Source of the DNA: Perlucidibaca wandonensis
GTDB taxonomy: Bacteria > Pseudomonadota > Gammaproteobacteria > Pseudomonadales > Moraxellaceae
Direction: 5' to 3'
Length of the DNA stretch: 64,000 bases
NCBI RefSeq assembly: GCF_042677145.1
Contig: NZ_JBHTIT010000001.1
Coordinates: forward strand, 2,108,001-2,172,000
In this document: positions 52,111 to 61,113 of the stretch, in pieces
Layout: each line of letters starts with the position of its first letter
How positions within the stretch are numbered: the stretch's first letter is position 1
Program-made: the position numbers and the translations under genes
Notes under the pieces: generated by a model
What the model saw: only the letters and a program-made list of their open reading frames with translations
The model's database searches: none
Told to the model about the DNA's origin: nothing

Positions 52111-54348
52111 TTATTTGCTGCGTTTGGGCAACCATAAGCTGAAGACAAACCAGCAAATCAGCAGGCCACCAGCAGCAAATATAATGTCACCGGGCATGCG
52201 CATCCAGACCAATAAATGCACCAATGGTTGGTCCATAAACTCGGCAGAGCGTGCGAACCAATAGCCATTTTCAAGCACAGCGTTGAGTTGCATTAGGCCC
52301 AGTGGCAGCAGGGTTAATAAGCCCATCAAGGCGAGGCCGATATTGAGCGACCAGAACGCGCCACGCAGGGTGTTGTCGGACCAAACCGCATCGGGCTTCA
52401 TGCCGCGTAGGCAGAACATCATTAGGCCGATGCCGAGCATGCCATACACGCCAAACAGCGCGGTGTGGCCATGCAGTGCGGTGAGGTTTAGGCCCTGCAT
52501 ATAGTAGAGCGCGATGGGCGTGTTGATGAGGAAGCCAAAGAGGCCGGCGCCGACTAAGTTCCAGAACGATACCGCGAGGAAGAACAAAATCGGCCAGCGA
52601 TAGCTCGCCATCCACGGCGTGGCGCGGCCATTTCTATAGGTGCCATAAGCTTCTATGCCGATGAGCGCGAGTGGCACCACTTCCAGCGCCGAGAATGAGG
52701 CGCCAAGCGCAAGCACGGCGGTTGGCGTGCCGCTCCAGTACAGATGATGGAAGGTGCCGAGCACGCCGCCGGCCATAAACACGATGGTGGCGAAGAGCAC
52801 ATTAATGGTGGCGCTTTTTGCTCGCACCAAGCCTAAGCGGACGAATAAGAAGCTGATCACAGCTACTGCAAAGACTTCAAAGAAGCCCTCTACCCAAAGG
52901 TGCACCACCCACCAGCGCCAATATTCGACCATGACGATATGGGTTTTCTCCCCCCACATCAGGCCGGCACCATAAAACAGGCCGATGGATACGGTGGATA
53001 AAAACAGTAGGCCAACGATGGAGGCCATGTCGTCTTTGCGGCGCATGGCGGGCCAGAGTGAGCGCCCGACTAAGACTAACCAGAGCATTAGTCCGACAAA
53101 CAAAAACGCCTGCCAGAAGCGGCCAATATCAGTGTATTCCCAGCCTTGATGGCCGAACCAGAAGTTATATTTCAGGCCCATTTTCTGCATGACGGCAAAC
53201 CATTGGCCAGTAAATGCGCCGACAACAATGATCAGCAAGCAGACAAAAAGGAAGTTAACGCCAAAGCGTTGGTATTTCGGTTCATGGCCAGATACGGCAG
53301 GCGCAATGTAGAGGCCTGTAGCCAGCCATGCCGTGGCAATCCATAAAATAGCGAGCTGGGTGTGCCAGCTTCGAGTCAGCGAATACGGCAGGTATTGCGA
53401 GATATCTAAGCCGTAAAAATCCTTCTCGACTTGGAAATGCGCGGTAATTGCACCGAGCAAAATCTGCACGATAAATAGCACAACGACTAACCAAAAGTAC
53501 TTCGCTGTCGCACGCATGGATGGCGTGATGACGATGTTCAGCAAGGGGTCTTTGGTTGGCGGTGTCAGCGGCTTTTCTTGACTGGCATAAACGGCGTAAT
53601 GCCAGGCCAATAAGGCAATGCCGGCGATCATGAACAGCACGCTAAACAATGACCAAATCAGTGTGCCTGGCGTTGGCGTGTTGCCCACTAGCGGCTCGTA
53701 TGGCCAGTTATTAGTGAAGCTGGATTTGCTATCTGGGCGCTGAGTCACCGCTGCCCATGAGGTCCAAAAGAAGAATCCGCTGAGTTGGCGGCGATGCTCT
53801 TGAGTATCGACGCTGCCATCTTTCATGGCATAGGTTTCGCGCAGTGCGGCCGTCGCAGGATCATCGCTAAATAGGCTTTCGTAGTGCGTAATCAGGCCTT
53901 TAATAACCGTTGCGCGATCATCCGAAACGGTCAGCGTTTTGCTGGCAGCGTCGTAGCGGTTGGGTCGTAGTTCTTCTTGGACTTGCGCTTGCAGAGCGAG
54001 CTGCTGAGCGAGTGGGAGCATGGCGTAGTCCATGGCATAGGTTTGCTGCGACCAAAGCGTTAGCAGACCTTCGGCCTCGCGATGCAGCCAGTCGGCGCTC
54101 CAATCTGGCGCAATGAGTGCGCCATGGCCCCAGATCGAACCGACCTGCATGCCACCGATGCTTTGCCAGACTTGCCGGCCAGTCTCTAAATCATCAAGGG
54201 TGTAAATGGTTTCGCCAGATGTCGAGATGACGCGATCAGGCAATGGCGGCGCGACGCGATAAATCTCGTTGCCCATGAGCAAAAGCACACTAAACGTGCT
54301 TGCTAATAGCAGTGCCAGCCCAAGCCAAAGTCGTTTGGTGGTGGACAT
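52111..54348 (-). CDS. norB: Quinol-dependent nitric oxide reductase (qNOR)
   Basis: A 745-residue single-subunit qNOR (NorZ type). An N-terminal extension of about 220 residues, absent from cytochrome c-dependent NorB, carries the conserved GGMQVGSIWGHGA. Membrane helices of the haem-copper oxidase fold follow, with His ligands in SWHTQLAILWIATAW, VVHLWVEGFFEVF (with its Glu), TFHHLYWSGTP and LTALHGHTALFGVYG. It reduces NO to N2O in the inner membrane using quinol. It stands alone, so detoxification is more likely than full denitrification. GGAGAA precedes the ATG, and an FNR-type box and a palindrome lie upstream. Confidence 0.95.
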   Translation of the reverse strand: MSTTKRLWLGLALLLASTFSVLLLMGNEIYRVAPPLPDRVISTSGETIYTLDDLETGRQVWQSIGGMQVGSIWGHGALIAPDWSADWLHREAEGLLTLWSQQTYAMDYAMLPLAQQLALQAQVQEELRPNRYDAASKTLTVSDDRATVIKGLITHYESLFSDDPATAALRETYAMKDGSVDTQEHRRQLSGFFFWTSWAAVTQRPDSKSSFTNNWPYEPLVGNTPTPGTLIWSLFSVLFMIAGIALLAWHYAVYASQEKPLTPPTKDPLLNIVITPSMRATAKYFWLVVVLFIVQILLGAITAHFQVEKDFYGLDISQYLPYSLTRSWHTQLAILWIATAWLATGLYIAPAVSGHEPKYQRFGVNFLFVCLLIIVVGAFTGQWFAVMQKMGLKYNFWFGHQGWEYTDIGRFWQAFLFVGLMLWLVLVGRSLWPAMRRKDDMASIVGLLFLSTVSIGLFYGAGLMWGEKTHIVMVEYWRWWVVHLWVEGFFEVFAVAVISFLFVRLGLVRAKSATINVLFATIVFMAGGVLGTFHHLYWSGTPTAVLALGASFSALEVVPLALIGIEAYGTYRNGRATPWMASYRWPILFFLAVSFWNLVGAGLFGFLINTPIALYYMQGLNLTALHGHTALFGVYGMLGIGLMMFCLRGMKPDAVWSDNTLRGAFWSLNIGLALMGLLTLLPLGLMQLNAVLENGYWFARSAEFMDQPLVHLLVWMRMPGDIIFAAGGLLICWFVFSLWLPKRSK

Positions 54349-54364
54349 GCGCAGTTCTCCAAGT

Positions 54365-54383
54365 CTTAACCAAAATGGTTAAG
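54365..54383. promoter_or_regulatory. 19-base palindrome in the norB leader
   Basis: CTTAACCA-AAA-TGGTTAAG is a perfect dyad 17-35 bases before the norB start. It could be an operator near the transcription start or a short hairpin in the leader RNA. It does not match the NsrR consensus that I know. Confidence 0.55.
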
Positions 54384-54412
54384 GTAGTTTCACGCAAGTC
54401 GCTTTAGTTTTT

Positions 54413-54428
54413 ATTGATCTGGATCAAT
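54413..54428. promoter_or_regulatory. FNR/DNR-type box upstream of norB
   Basis: ATTGATCTGGATCAAT contains the exact FNR/CRP-family consensus TTGAT-4 bases-ATCAA. Its centre is 72 bases upstream of the norB ATG, suitable for a class II activator site. FNR or an NO-responsive DNR/NNR-type protein could bind; sequence alone cannot separate them. The remainder of the 151-base gap shows no other signal. Confidence 0.8.
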
Positions 54429-54499
54429 ATGCGCTTCGATAGTTACTGGCAGCAATGAGCCCTGCTAATAAATAAACCTAGCTCGGTATGGGCGATTGC

Positions 54500-56044
54500 T
54501 TAACCCACGCCGCGCTGATGATTATCCCAAAATGGCTTTCTCAGGTCGCGCTTAAGCACTTTGCCGGCACCAGAGAGTGGCAGCGCTTCGATAAACGACA
54601 GGCTGCGCGGGCATTTATATTTGGCAATTCGTTCGGCGCAATGCGCGCTGAGCGCTTCAGTAGTCAGCGCCGCGCCAGCTTTCAGCACAACTACCGCATG
54701 TACGGTCTCGCCCCAGGTCTCAGATGGCACGCCAATAACGGCGCAATTAGCCACGGCGGCGTGTTGCGCGATGGCGTTTTCGACTTCCGCCGAATAGACA
54801 TTTTCGCCGCCAGTAACAATCATATCTTTTATGCGATCTACGACGAAAACATAGCCATCGTCGTCCATATAAGCGCCATCGCCAGTATGCATCCAGCCGT
54901 TTTTTAGCGCTTCGGCGGTGGCTTCGGGTCGATTCCAATAGCCGAGCATGACGTGAGGGCCGCGCACTACTACCTCGCCAACCTGCCCGCGCGGCAGCTC
55001 TTGGTCGTTTTCATCGACAATACGCACGTCGGCACACAGGCCTGCCCGCCCAGCAGAGCGCATTTTGCTCTCGACAAGATGATCTTGCGGCAGTAATAGC
55101 GTTGCCAATGGCGCCAGCTCAGTCATGCCATAGGCTTGCAGCAGCCCGGCATTAGGCAGCAAAGCCATCGCGCGCTTCAGCAAGGACTCGCTAATTGGCG
55201 AGGCGCCGTAAAGCAGTATTTGCAGATGACTTAAATCAAAGTCGCCAGCCTGTGGATGATCGACCAGCATCTGAATCATGGTCGGCACCAAAATGGTTTC
55301 CGTTACAGATTCATCTTGCAGGGTTCTTAGTACAGCGAGTGGTTCAAAGCTGGGCAGCATGACATGGGTGCTGCCATGGGTGAGCATGGCATTGAGTAGA
55401 GCAAAATCGGCCAGATGGAACATCGGAGCGGCGTGTAGGCCAATGCAACCTGGCTTGGCGATGCCGCTGGCAGCTAGCGCCAACGCAACTGAGCTTAGGT
55501 TGATGTGCGAAAGCATCACGCCCTTGGGGAAGCCAGTGGTGCCGCCGGTATAGAAGATGCCGGCGAGATCGTTGCCGTGGCGATAAGTATCGGCTACGGG
55601 TTCGGAGCTAGCGATTAGATCTTCATAGCCGAGCATGCCTTCTGGCGTTTCGTGTTCGCCGGTGTAAATCACGACTTTCAGGCTGTTCGCGCGTTGGCGA
55701 AGCTCAGGCACCATGCCGGTGAATTGGTCATCGACCAATAAGATGGCGGTGTTGCAATCATCGAGCGAGAAGGCGACTTCGTTGGCGCTCCAGCGCGTAT
55801 TGACGGGATTGATTACGCCACCACCCCAAGGCACGGCCATGAAGTATTCGAGATAGCGATCGGAGTTGAGGCTGAGCAAGGCCACCGGTTCGCCAACGCT
55901 CATGCCAAGCCCTTGCAGTGCGCCCGCCAGGCGCGCCACGCGATCGCCAAACATGCGATAACTCTGGCGACGGTCGCGATAAATGGTGGCAATAGCATCT
56001 GGGCGTTGTTGTAGCGTGCGGTGCAGTGCTTGCGTCAATGACAT
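54500..56044 (-). CDS. Acyl-CoA synthetase (AMP-forming)
   Basis: A 514-residue ANL-superfamily ligase. The P-loop-like motif is IFYTGGTTGFPKGVMLS. The A5-type motif is LLQAYGMTELAPLAT and the A7/A8 region has GWMHTGDGAYMDDDGYVFVVDRIKDMIVTGGENVY. The catalytic Lys near the C-terminus is in SGAGKVLKRDLRK. It probably activates medium- or long-chain fatty acids for degradation. It lies upstream of norB on the same strand but is probably not functionally linked, since norB has its own promoter. Confidence 0.9.
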   Translation of the reverse strand: MSLTQALHRTLQQRPDAIATIYRDRRQSYRMFGDRVARLAGALQGLGMSVGEPVALLSLNSDRYLEYFMAVPWGGGVINPVNTRWSANEVAFSLDDCNTAILLVDDQFTGMVPELRQRANSLKVVIYTGEHETPEGMLGYEDLIASSEPVADTYRHGNDLAGIFYTGGTTGFPKGVMLSHINLSSVALALAASGIAKPGCIGLHAAPMFHLADFALLNAMLTHGSTHVMLPSFEPLAVLRTLQDESVTETILVPTMIQMLVDHPQAGDFDLSHLQILLYGASPISESLLKRAMALLPNAGLLQAYGMTELAPLATLLLPQDHLVESKMRSAGRAGLCADVRIVDENDQELPRGQVGEVVVRGPHVMLGYWNRPEATAEALKNGWMHTGDGAYMDDDGYVFVVDRIKDMIVTGGENVYSAEVENAIAQHAAVANCAVIGVPSETWGETVHAVVVLKAGAALTTEALSAHCAERIAKYKCPRSLSFIEALPLSGAGKVLKRDLRKPFWDNHQRGVG

Positions 56045-56094
56045 GGTTTTTTCCGACTAGCCTAGGTATGCCCGAGACTAGCCAGATTAGAAAA

Positions 56095-56112
56095 TTAAGG
56101 CATTAGCCTTAA
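56095..56112 (-). terminator. Intrinsic terminator after the TadG-like gene
   Basis: On the minus strand TTAAGGC pairs with GCCTTAA around a TAAT loop, followed by TTTTC. It starts four bases after the stop codon. Confidence 0.75.
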
Positions 56113-56115
56113 GTC

Positions 56116-58161
56116 TTAGATCACCAACTCAGGGCTGCCACAACTGATGGAGTCTAGCGAGACATCGCTACGGCCAAGATCAAGACCAACAAGGCCGCTT
56201 AACAAGTTCGAGACTAGGTTGCCAACGCCGTTTAAAATCACTTTAAGTAGCTCAATAACCGGATTGAGAACTGCGCCAACCAGTGGCTTTACAACGTCGC
56301 CGAGTAAGCCGCCGAGCAGTGCTTCCAGAAAGCCGGGCTTGGCATCGGTTTGTAGCGAAGAAATTAGCTTCGTTCTCGTGCATGCCGGACTGTAGCGAAA
56401 AAAGCCTTCGTAGCAGCCAGTGTTAACACTGTTACGCCATTGCGAGAGCATGTTGCCGGTGAAGATGAATGCAGGCCTATCCCAGTTCACACCATCATTG
56501 CTTAGTCGATTTTGAAGTCTATTAAGGTCGCTGGAGTTGAAATTACCACCACCACCTGTTGGTTGCAGCTCCGGTAACGCTAAGTAGGTATCGGCAATTT
56601 GAGTCGCTTGCGCGTTAGTCAGTGGCTCTGATGCAAAGTCACTATTACCGAGTAAGTCGAGTACTTCGGAAATAAGGTCAGATACTAAACTGCCAATTTT
56701 TAAATTATTGATGCCGGTAGTTTTAGTTTGCCCAACCTCTAGTGTTATGTATTCCGGGTCCGATGGCAGCACAGGTAGCTCTACTTTCCCCCCAACCAAG
56801 TTAATGCCGAGTAAACGTACAAAAGTTTCATTTTGTAGTGCGGTCGCACATACCTCTTTGGTGGACCACAATGATGAAGACGGTATTTTGCCAATGCAGG
56901 CATTGGCAACTGCGCTATCCACACGAATGACGGCTGTGCGAGGTGATGTATCGCAATTGATCTCATCAACAGTGGCTACAGCCTGAATCGTGTCAATGGT
57001 TATTGGTAGCTTAATCGTCGTGCCCAGTAGCTGCAAAATGCCAGTGAGGCCTTTATTAGTGTCTACATCGACATGAATACGCACCTGAGCATTATTCGCT
57101 TTTGTGCCTACGCTACCAATTCCTATGCTTTGCGGCTCAATCACTCGCACGCCAACATCTAGGCCAGTTAAAATATCGTTGCCGCCAAGGCTAATATTTA
57201 CGCCATTGGACTTTGTTGCCACGCCGACGGTGGCGGTGAGAAGACTAAGAGCATCTACACTGACATCTAGAGCTGATTTACCTGACACGCCAGCGGTTTC
57301 AATGAGTGCGAAGAGCCCCGTGGTATCGTTGATCGTTGGGTCTGTGCCTAATTGCACTTTTAAGTCGCTTAGGCCTAGCTGTGCCTCGAGTGCACTCAGT
57401 AACTCGACGTTAGCGCCTAATAGTCCATCTTGCCCGGCCACTGTGACGATGGCGTCGAGTATGGGGCCGACCCCTAGCTTATTTACAGCAAGTAGCTCGT
57501 TTAAATCACCTACTGAAATATCAGCAGACACTGGAATTCCCAGTGCTTTTAATAGGCCAGAAGGTGTGATTTTAACGTCAGCTAGACCGCCGTAAGATGC
57601 GACAACTGTATTGTCTAAGTTCACTCCAACTAACTTCAGCAAAGACATTATGGGTGCTGAAGGGTTGGTAGTTAGTAGTTTAGAGCCGATACGAAAAGCT
57701 ACAGTCGGTGCAGAGTTAATTGCGGTTGCACTAGCACTGAGATTGATAATGTTGCCGAATATGCCACCGACAATTAGGCTAGCAGGCACTTTTTTTCTGG
57801 CGGTAATTTGTACGCCATCGGTACTGCCGGTACTGCCATCGGGATTGAATACTCGTATGCTATTTTCAGCTACGCTAATGCTGCCGCAGCTTGCAATGAT
57901 CGTTTGTTTATCATCGATGTTGAAGTTGTTACGAGTTGCAGCAGTGACGGCGTAAGCCTGCGCATTGCCACTTGCGCAGCCGCGGCGCGAGGCCACCTCT
58001 AGTGCGGCGACATCAGCAATGCGTTGTAGGTTACGCTTTTCGACATAAAGTCGGCCCGTATCTACTGCCAGCGATAGGCACAAAACAGCCAGCAGCATAA
58101 AGCCAGCAGTCATGATTAGTGCTGCGCCCTGTTCCTTTTGGGCATGGCTACGGTGATGCAT
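56116..58161 (-). CDS. TadG-like Flp/Tad-type protein (orphan)
   Basis: A 681-residue protein. Residues 1-60 fit the Tad N-terminal (TadE/TadG-like) domain: a short basic start, QGAALIMTAGFMLLAVLCLSLAVDTGRLYVEKRNLQRIADVAALE split across a membrane helix and an amphipathic helix. A large extracytoplasmic part follows, rich in Asn, Thr, Val, Gly and Leu-Gly stretches, with scattered cysteines, ending in a Leu/Val/Gly-rich C-terminus. No secretion ATPase, prepilin or other tad gene is nearby. A surface or pilus-like role is inferred only from the N-terminus. The gene has lower G+C than its neighbours. Confidence 0.75.
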   Translation of the reverse strand: MHHRSHAQKEQGAALIMTAGFMLLAVLCLSLAVDTGRLYVEKRNLQRIADVAALEVASRRGCASGNAQAYAVTAATRNNFNIDDKQTIIASCGSISVAENSIRVFNPDGSTGSTDGVQITARKKVPASLIVGGIFGNIINLSASATAINSAPTVAFRIGSKLLTTNPSAPIMSLLKLVGVNLDNTVVASYGGLADVKITPSGLLKALGIPVSADISVGDLNELLAVNKLGVGPILDAIVTVAGQDGLLGANVELLSALEAQLGLSDLKVQLGTDPTINDTTGLFALIETAGVSGKSALDVSVDALSLLTATVGVATKSNGVNISLGGNDILTGLDVGVRVIEPQSIGIGSVGTKANNAQVRIHVDVDTNKGLTGILQLLGTTIKLPITIDTIQAVATVDEINCDTSPRTAVIRVDSAVANACIGKIPSSSLWSTKEVCATALQNETFVRLLGINLVGGKVELPVLPSDPEYITLEVGQTKTTGINNLKIGSLVSDLISEVLDLLGNSDFASEPLTNAQATQIADTYLALPELQPTGGGGNFNSSDLNRLQNRLSNDGVNWDRPAFIFTGNMLSQWRNSVNTGCYEGFFRYSPACTRTKLISSLQTDAKPGFLEALLGGLLGDVVKPLVGAVLNPVIELLKVILNGVGNLVSNLLSGLVGLDLGRSDVSLDSISCGSPELVI

Positions 58162-58172
58162 GTCCAGTGCTC

Positions 58173-58264
58173 GTCACTTAGCGATAGATGGCAGATTATA
58201 AGTGACAAGCTGTATATATTTATGCCGCCTTTGCATATCTCCTACAATTGCAAATCTTTGTAGG
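58173..58264. promoter_or_regulatory. Two inverted repeats upstream of the TadG-like gene
   Basis: In the 160-base gap before the TadG-like start codon, GTCACTTA (58173-58180) pairs with TAAGTGAC (58199-58206), and CCTACAA (58241-58247) pairs with TTGTAGG (58258-58264). The first begins 12 bases from the ATG. Either may be an operator; the second might be the tail hairpin of the preceding gene, though it lacks a T run. No gene fits in this gap. Confidence 0.5.
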
Positions 58265-58321
58265 GCCTGTGTTACAGCGCTTACTACGTTATGCCAATAT
58301 CACGGCACTGACTCGATAGTC

Positions 58322-60475
58322 TTAGTCTGTTAATGCCTCGACCAGTAACATTTGCGCTACTTTATCTTCCATGCTTTCTGGCTTAACTAAGTCCATGCGC
58401 TCGAGTAGCGGCTTCAAATTAGAGTCGATGCGGCTAGAATTAAAGCTCAGCAACCCGAGTAGCAGGCGCCATTTTGGTGTGCTCGATACGCGCTTCCTCA
58501 TGGCTTTGAGTGCAGCACCTAAACGTATTTCGTCGTCGGTTAAATCGCTGCCTAAAGGGAATGCGGGGAAGCGTTTAGCTTGGCGGTGCGAGCTAAGCTT
58601 TTGCTCTAGTGCGGCAGGAAAGTTATGTCGACGTGTTTCGGGGATGACATAGCTGGCCTCAATTTTGCCATTGGCTTTAGCTTCGGCCAGCAATGCTTCC
58701 TGAAAGCGTGAGTCGGTAATATTGAGTAAAGCTTTGATGACGTCGGCGTCGGATTTTGAGCGCAATTCGGCGATACCGTATTCGGTAATCACGATGTCAC
58801 GCAGGTGGCGCGGGATGGTGATGTGGCCGTAGTTCATCACGATATTACTGCTCGGATTGGCACCATCGCGCACGGCGCGCACCATGAGAATGCTGCGGCC
58901 GGTGGGTAGTTGATGTGCCATAGCGACGAAGTTGTATTGGCCACCAACGCCGCTGATCACGCGGCCATCAGCGAGGCCATCGGAAACTAATGCGCCAGAG
59001 AGCGTGGCCATGATGCCGGTATTCATAAAGCGAGCATGGATGCGCTGGGCTTTATACAGGCGCGGATTGAGATCGAGCTGATTGACCTTGTTGACGCCGG
59101 TCATGCAGATGCGCGAATTTTCTTCGGGCGTCATGTCGTGGATGGCTTGGTACATGCTGCGTGGGCCAAGGAAGAAGCCGCCATGCAGCACGATGCCGTT
59201 TTTCAGTGCGGAGCCTAAGCATTGCTCGCCCATGACCACGCGCGAGCTTGGCTCGGCGACATTGGCGATCACACGAGTGCCATCGGGCGCGATGAGATAG
59301 CCGTTATCGTAGCGAGTGGCGTCATTGAAGAAGCCGTGTTGCTGCAGGCGTTGAAAATCTTGCGTACGGATCACGCGCACGCCGAGCGATTCCAGTGCAT
59401 CAAGCGCGTCTGCTGTGATGTTCTGAGGGTCAATGCGGTCATCATTGACCAGCTGCTGCAAGGCCCAGAAATCATAGACTTCACGACGTAAAATGCCGGC
59501 CTGCATCAGATGCAAAAAGCCGTCGACAAACATTTCAGTGGCGCCGTACAAGCCTTTTTCAAAGATACTTTGGCCGCCAACATGCTCGATTAAGTCGCCA
59601 TAGTTGTGCGTTGCGCCAATATCATTCAGCGCTTGTCGATACACCTGATTGGCTTGATGGCGCAGTTGCGTGGCATAAACAATGGCGTCGCCAAGTGCGC
59701 CAATGCCGATTTGCAGTGTGCCGCCATCTTTGATCAAGCTGCTGGCATATAGGCCGATGCAGTAGTCGGGCGTGGTCACTGGCTGTTTAGGCGTCGAGAA
59801 CAGCTCGGTGTAATAAACCGAGTCGTCGATAATGATGTCGAAAGTCGATGCTGGCACTTCTGCGTCGTGCGTCATAAACGGTAAGCGGGTGTTTACTAGG
59901 CCAACGACCACATGTGGGCGGCCGCTTTCTTCTAGCAACTCGAGTAATTCAGGGCCGGTGTCAGGGTTGCAGCTCAATGAGTAGCGCGCATTGGCACCTT
60001 CACCTACGCGACTAATGGCCTGCATAGTGACGTTGCAGCCATTATTGAAAACGTCGCGAGCAGCGTGAGAGTAATTACTGTTGATGTAATGCTGCTGCGC
60101 GTGGATATTGTTTAACAAGCTACCGGGCTTGAAGAAAAACTCAGAAACAGTGACGTTTGCGGGCAATTTATTTTGCCGCAGTGCACGCATATAACTGAGC
60201 TCTGGCACGCCGGCAAACACACGATTTAAAAACGGCGCCATAAACTTGGCTTCAAGGCCTTTGCCCGGCGAAGGAATTTCCAGTGAAAGCGCGGTGAGAA
60301 TAGTTAGTGACAAGCTCGGGTCGGATACGGCGCGATCATAAAGCGCATTAATCAGCTCTGTTGGTTTGCCTAAGCCAAGAGGCATACCCACGATGAGTTG
60401 CTTGCCTACGGCGGCAATAATGGAGTCAACGGCTGTATTCACTTGCGCTAAAAACTGGGTATTCCTTACCTGCAT
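58322..60475 (-). CDS. Large acetyl-CoA hydrolase/transferase-family protein
   Basis: A 717-residue protein of the acetyl-CoA hydrolase/CoA-transferase family. The C-terminal domain has ISGVGGQYNFVAMAHQLPTGRS and DIVITEYGIAELRSKSD, both diagnostic. The N-terminal CoA-transferase half contains GMPLGLGKPTELINALYD and the central LQIGIGALGDAIVYATQLRH. It is longer than Cat1-type enzymes of about 430-500 residues, through insertions on both sides. Reaction and CoA partner are not certain. I use ATG 60475 with GAGGGA; an earlier in-frame start lacks it. Confidence 0.88.
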   Translation of the reverse strand: MQVRNTQFLAQVNTAVDSIIAAVGKQLIVGMPLGLGKPTELINALYDRAVSDPSLSLTILTALSLEIPSPGKGLEAKFMAPFLNRVFAGVPELSYMRALRQNKLPANVTVSEFFFKPGSLLNNIHAQQHYINSNYSHAARDVFNNGCNVTMQAISRVGEGANARYSLSCNPDTGPELLELLEESGRPHVVVGLVNTRLPFMTHDAEVPASTFDIIIDDSVYYTELFSTPKQPVTTPDYCIGLYASSLIKDGGTLQIGIGALGDAIVYATQLRHQANQVYRQALNDIGATHNYGDLIEHVGGQSIFEKGLYGATEMFVDGFLHLMQAGILRREVYDFWALQQLVNDDRIDPQNITADALDALESLGVRVIRTQDFQRLQQHGFFNDATRYDNGYLIAPDGTRVIANVAEPSSRVVMGEQCLGSALKNGIVLHGGFFLGPRSMYQAIHDMTPEENSRICMTGVNKVNQLDLNPRLYKAQRIHARFMNTGIMATLSGALVSDGLADGRVISGVGGQYNFVAMAHQLPTGRSILMVRAVRDGANPSSNIVMNYGHITIPRHLRDIVITEYGIAELRSKSDADVIKALLNITDSRFQEALLAEAKANGKIEASYVIPETRRHNFPAALEQKLSSHRQAKRFPAFPLGSDLTDDEIRLGAALKAMRKRVSSTPKWRLLLGLLSFNSSRIDSNLKPLLERMDLVKPESMEDKVAQMLLVEALTD

Positions 60476-60500
60476 TTTGATCCCTCTTTTTATTGTTGCG

Positions 60501-60526
60501 ACTAGCGCCAAATAAGCGGCGCTAGT
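60501..60526 (-). terminator. Hairpin after folA
   Basis: ACTAGCGCC pairs with GGCGCTAGT (9 bp, 8-base loop) between folA and the CoA hydrolase gene. No T run follows on the minus strand, so it may act as an attenuator or an mRNA end. Confidence 0.45.
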
Positions 60527-60534
60527 GCTGTGCC

Positions 60535-61113
60535 TTAGGCACTGATGATGCGGTCATAAACGACAAAATCGTAGCCGATTCCGCTTGCTTCATCGCTATG
60601 CTTTCGTCGGGAAATTTCCTGCCACTCAGTGGTGTTGAGCTCTGGGAAAAAGGCGTCGCCTGCAACTTCTGTGTGAACTTCGGTGATGTACAAGCGCTCA
60701 ACTTGCGGCAGCAATTGTGCATAGATTTGAGCGCCGCCAATCACCACCACTTCATCCTGATAATTACTTACCGCCACTGCCTCGGCCAGTGCCAGCGCGG
60801 CCTCTAGCGAATGCACTACGCGCGTGCCAATTGGCCCTTCCCAGTCGGCATCACGGGTCATCACGATATTGGTGCGATTGGGCAATGGTCGGCCCAGCGA
60901 GTCGTAGGTTGTGCGGCCCATGATGATGGCTTTGCCGCTGGTGACTTGCTTAAAGTACTTCAGGTCTTCGGGCAGCTTCCACGGCAATTCGTTATTGATG
61001 CCAATGCAGCGATTGCTCGCCATCGCCACAATTAATGACACACGCACGGCGTCATCGGGCAATGAGTCTTGTAGATCGTCGGGGATTTCACGGTTCATCA
61101 TGTCAGGATTCAT
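60535..61113 (-). CDS. folA: FolA, dihydrofolate reductase
   Basis: A DHFR of 192 residues, with an N-terminal extension of about 25 residues before the core start RVSLIVAMASNRCIGINNELPW. The catalytic acidic residue is in PWKLPEDLKYFKQ, and the NADPH motif IIMGRTTYDSLGRPLPNR and VVIGGAQIYAQLLP are present. Its ATG overlaps the thyA stop (ATGA). The extension is low in similarity and the true start may be slightly downstream. It reduces dihydrofolate made by ThyA. Confidence 0.94.
   Translation of the reverse strand: MNPDMMNREIPDDLQDSLPDDAVRVSLIVAMASNRCIGINNELPWKLPEDLKYFKQVTSGKAIIMGRTTYDSLGRPLPNRTNIVMTRDADWEGPIGTRVVHSLEAALALAEAVAVSNYQDEVVVIGGAQIYAQLLPQVERLYITEVHTEVAGDAFFPELNTTEWQEISRRKHSDEASGIGYDFVVYDRIISA

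Noticed and set aside
56116..60475. TadG-like gene and the CoA hydrolase as one operon
   Set aside because: A 160-base gap with inverted repeats separates them and the functions are unrelated.
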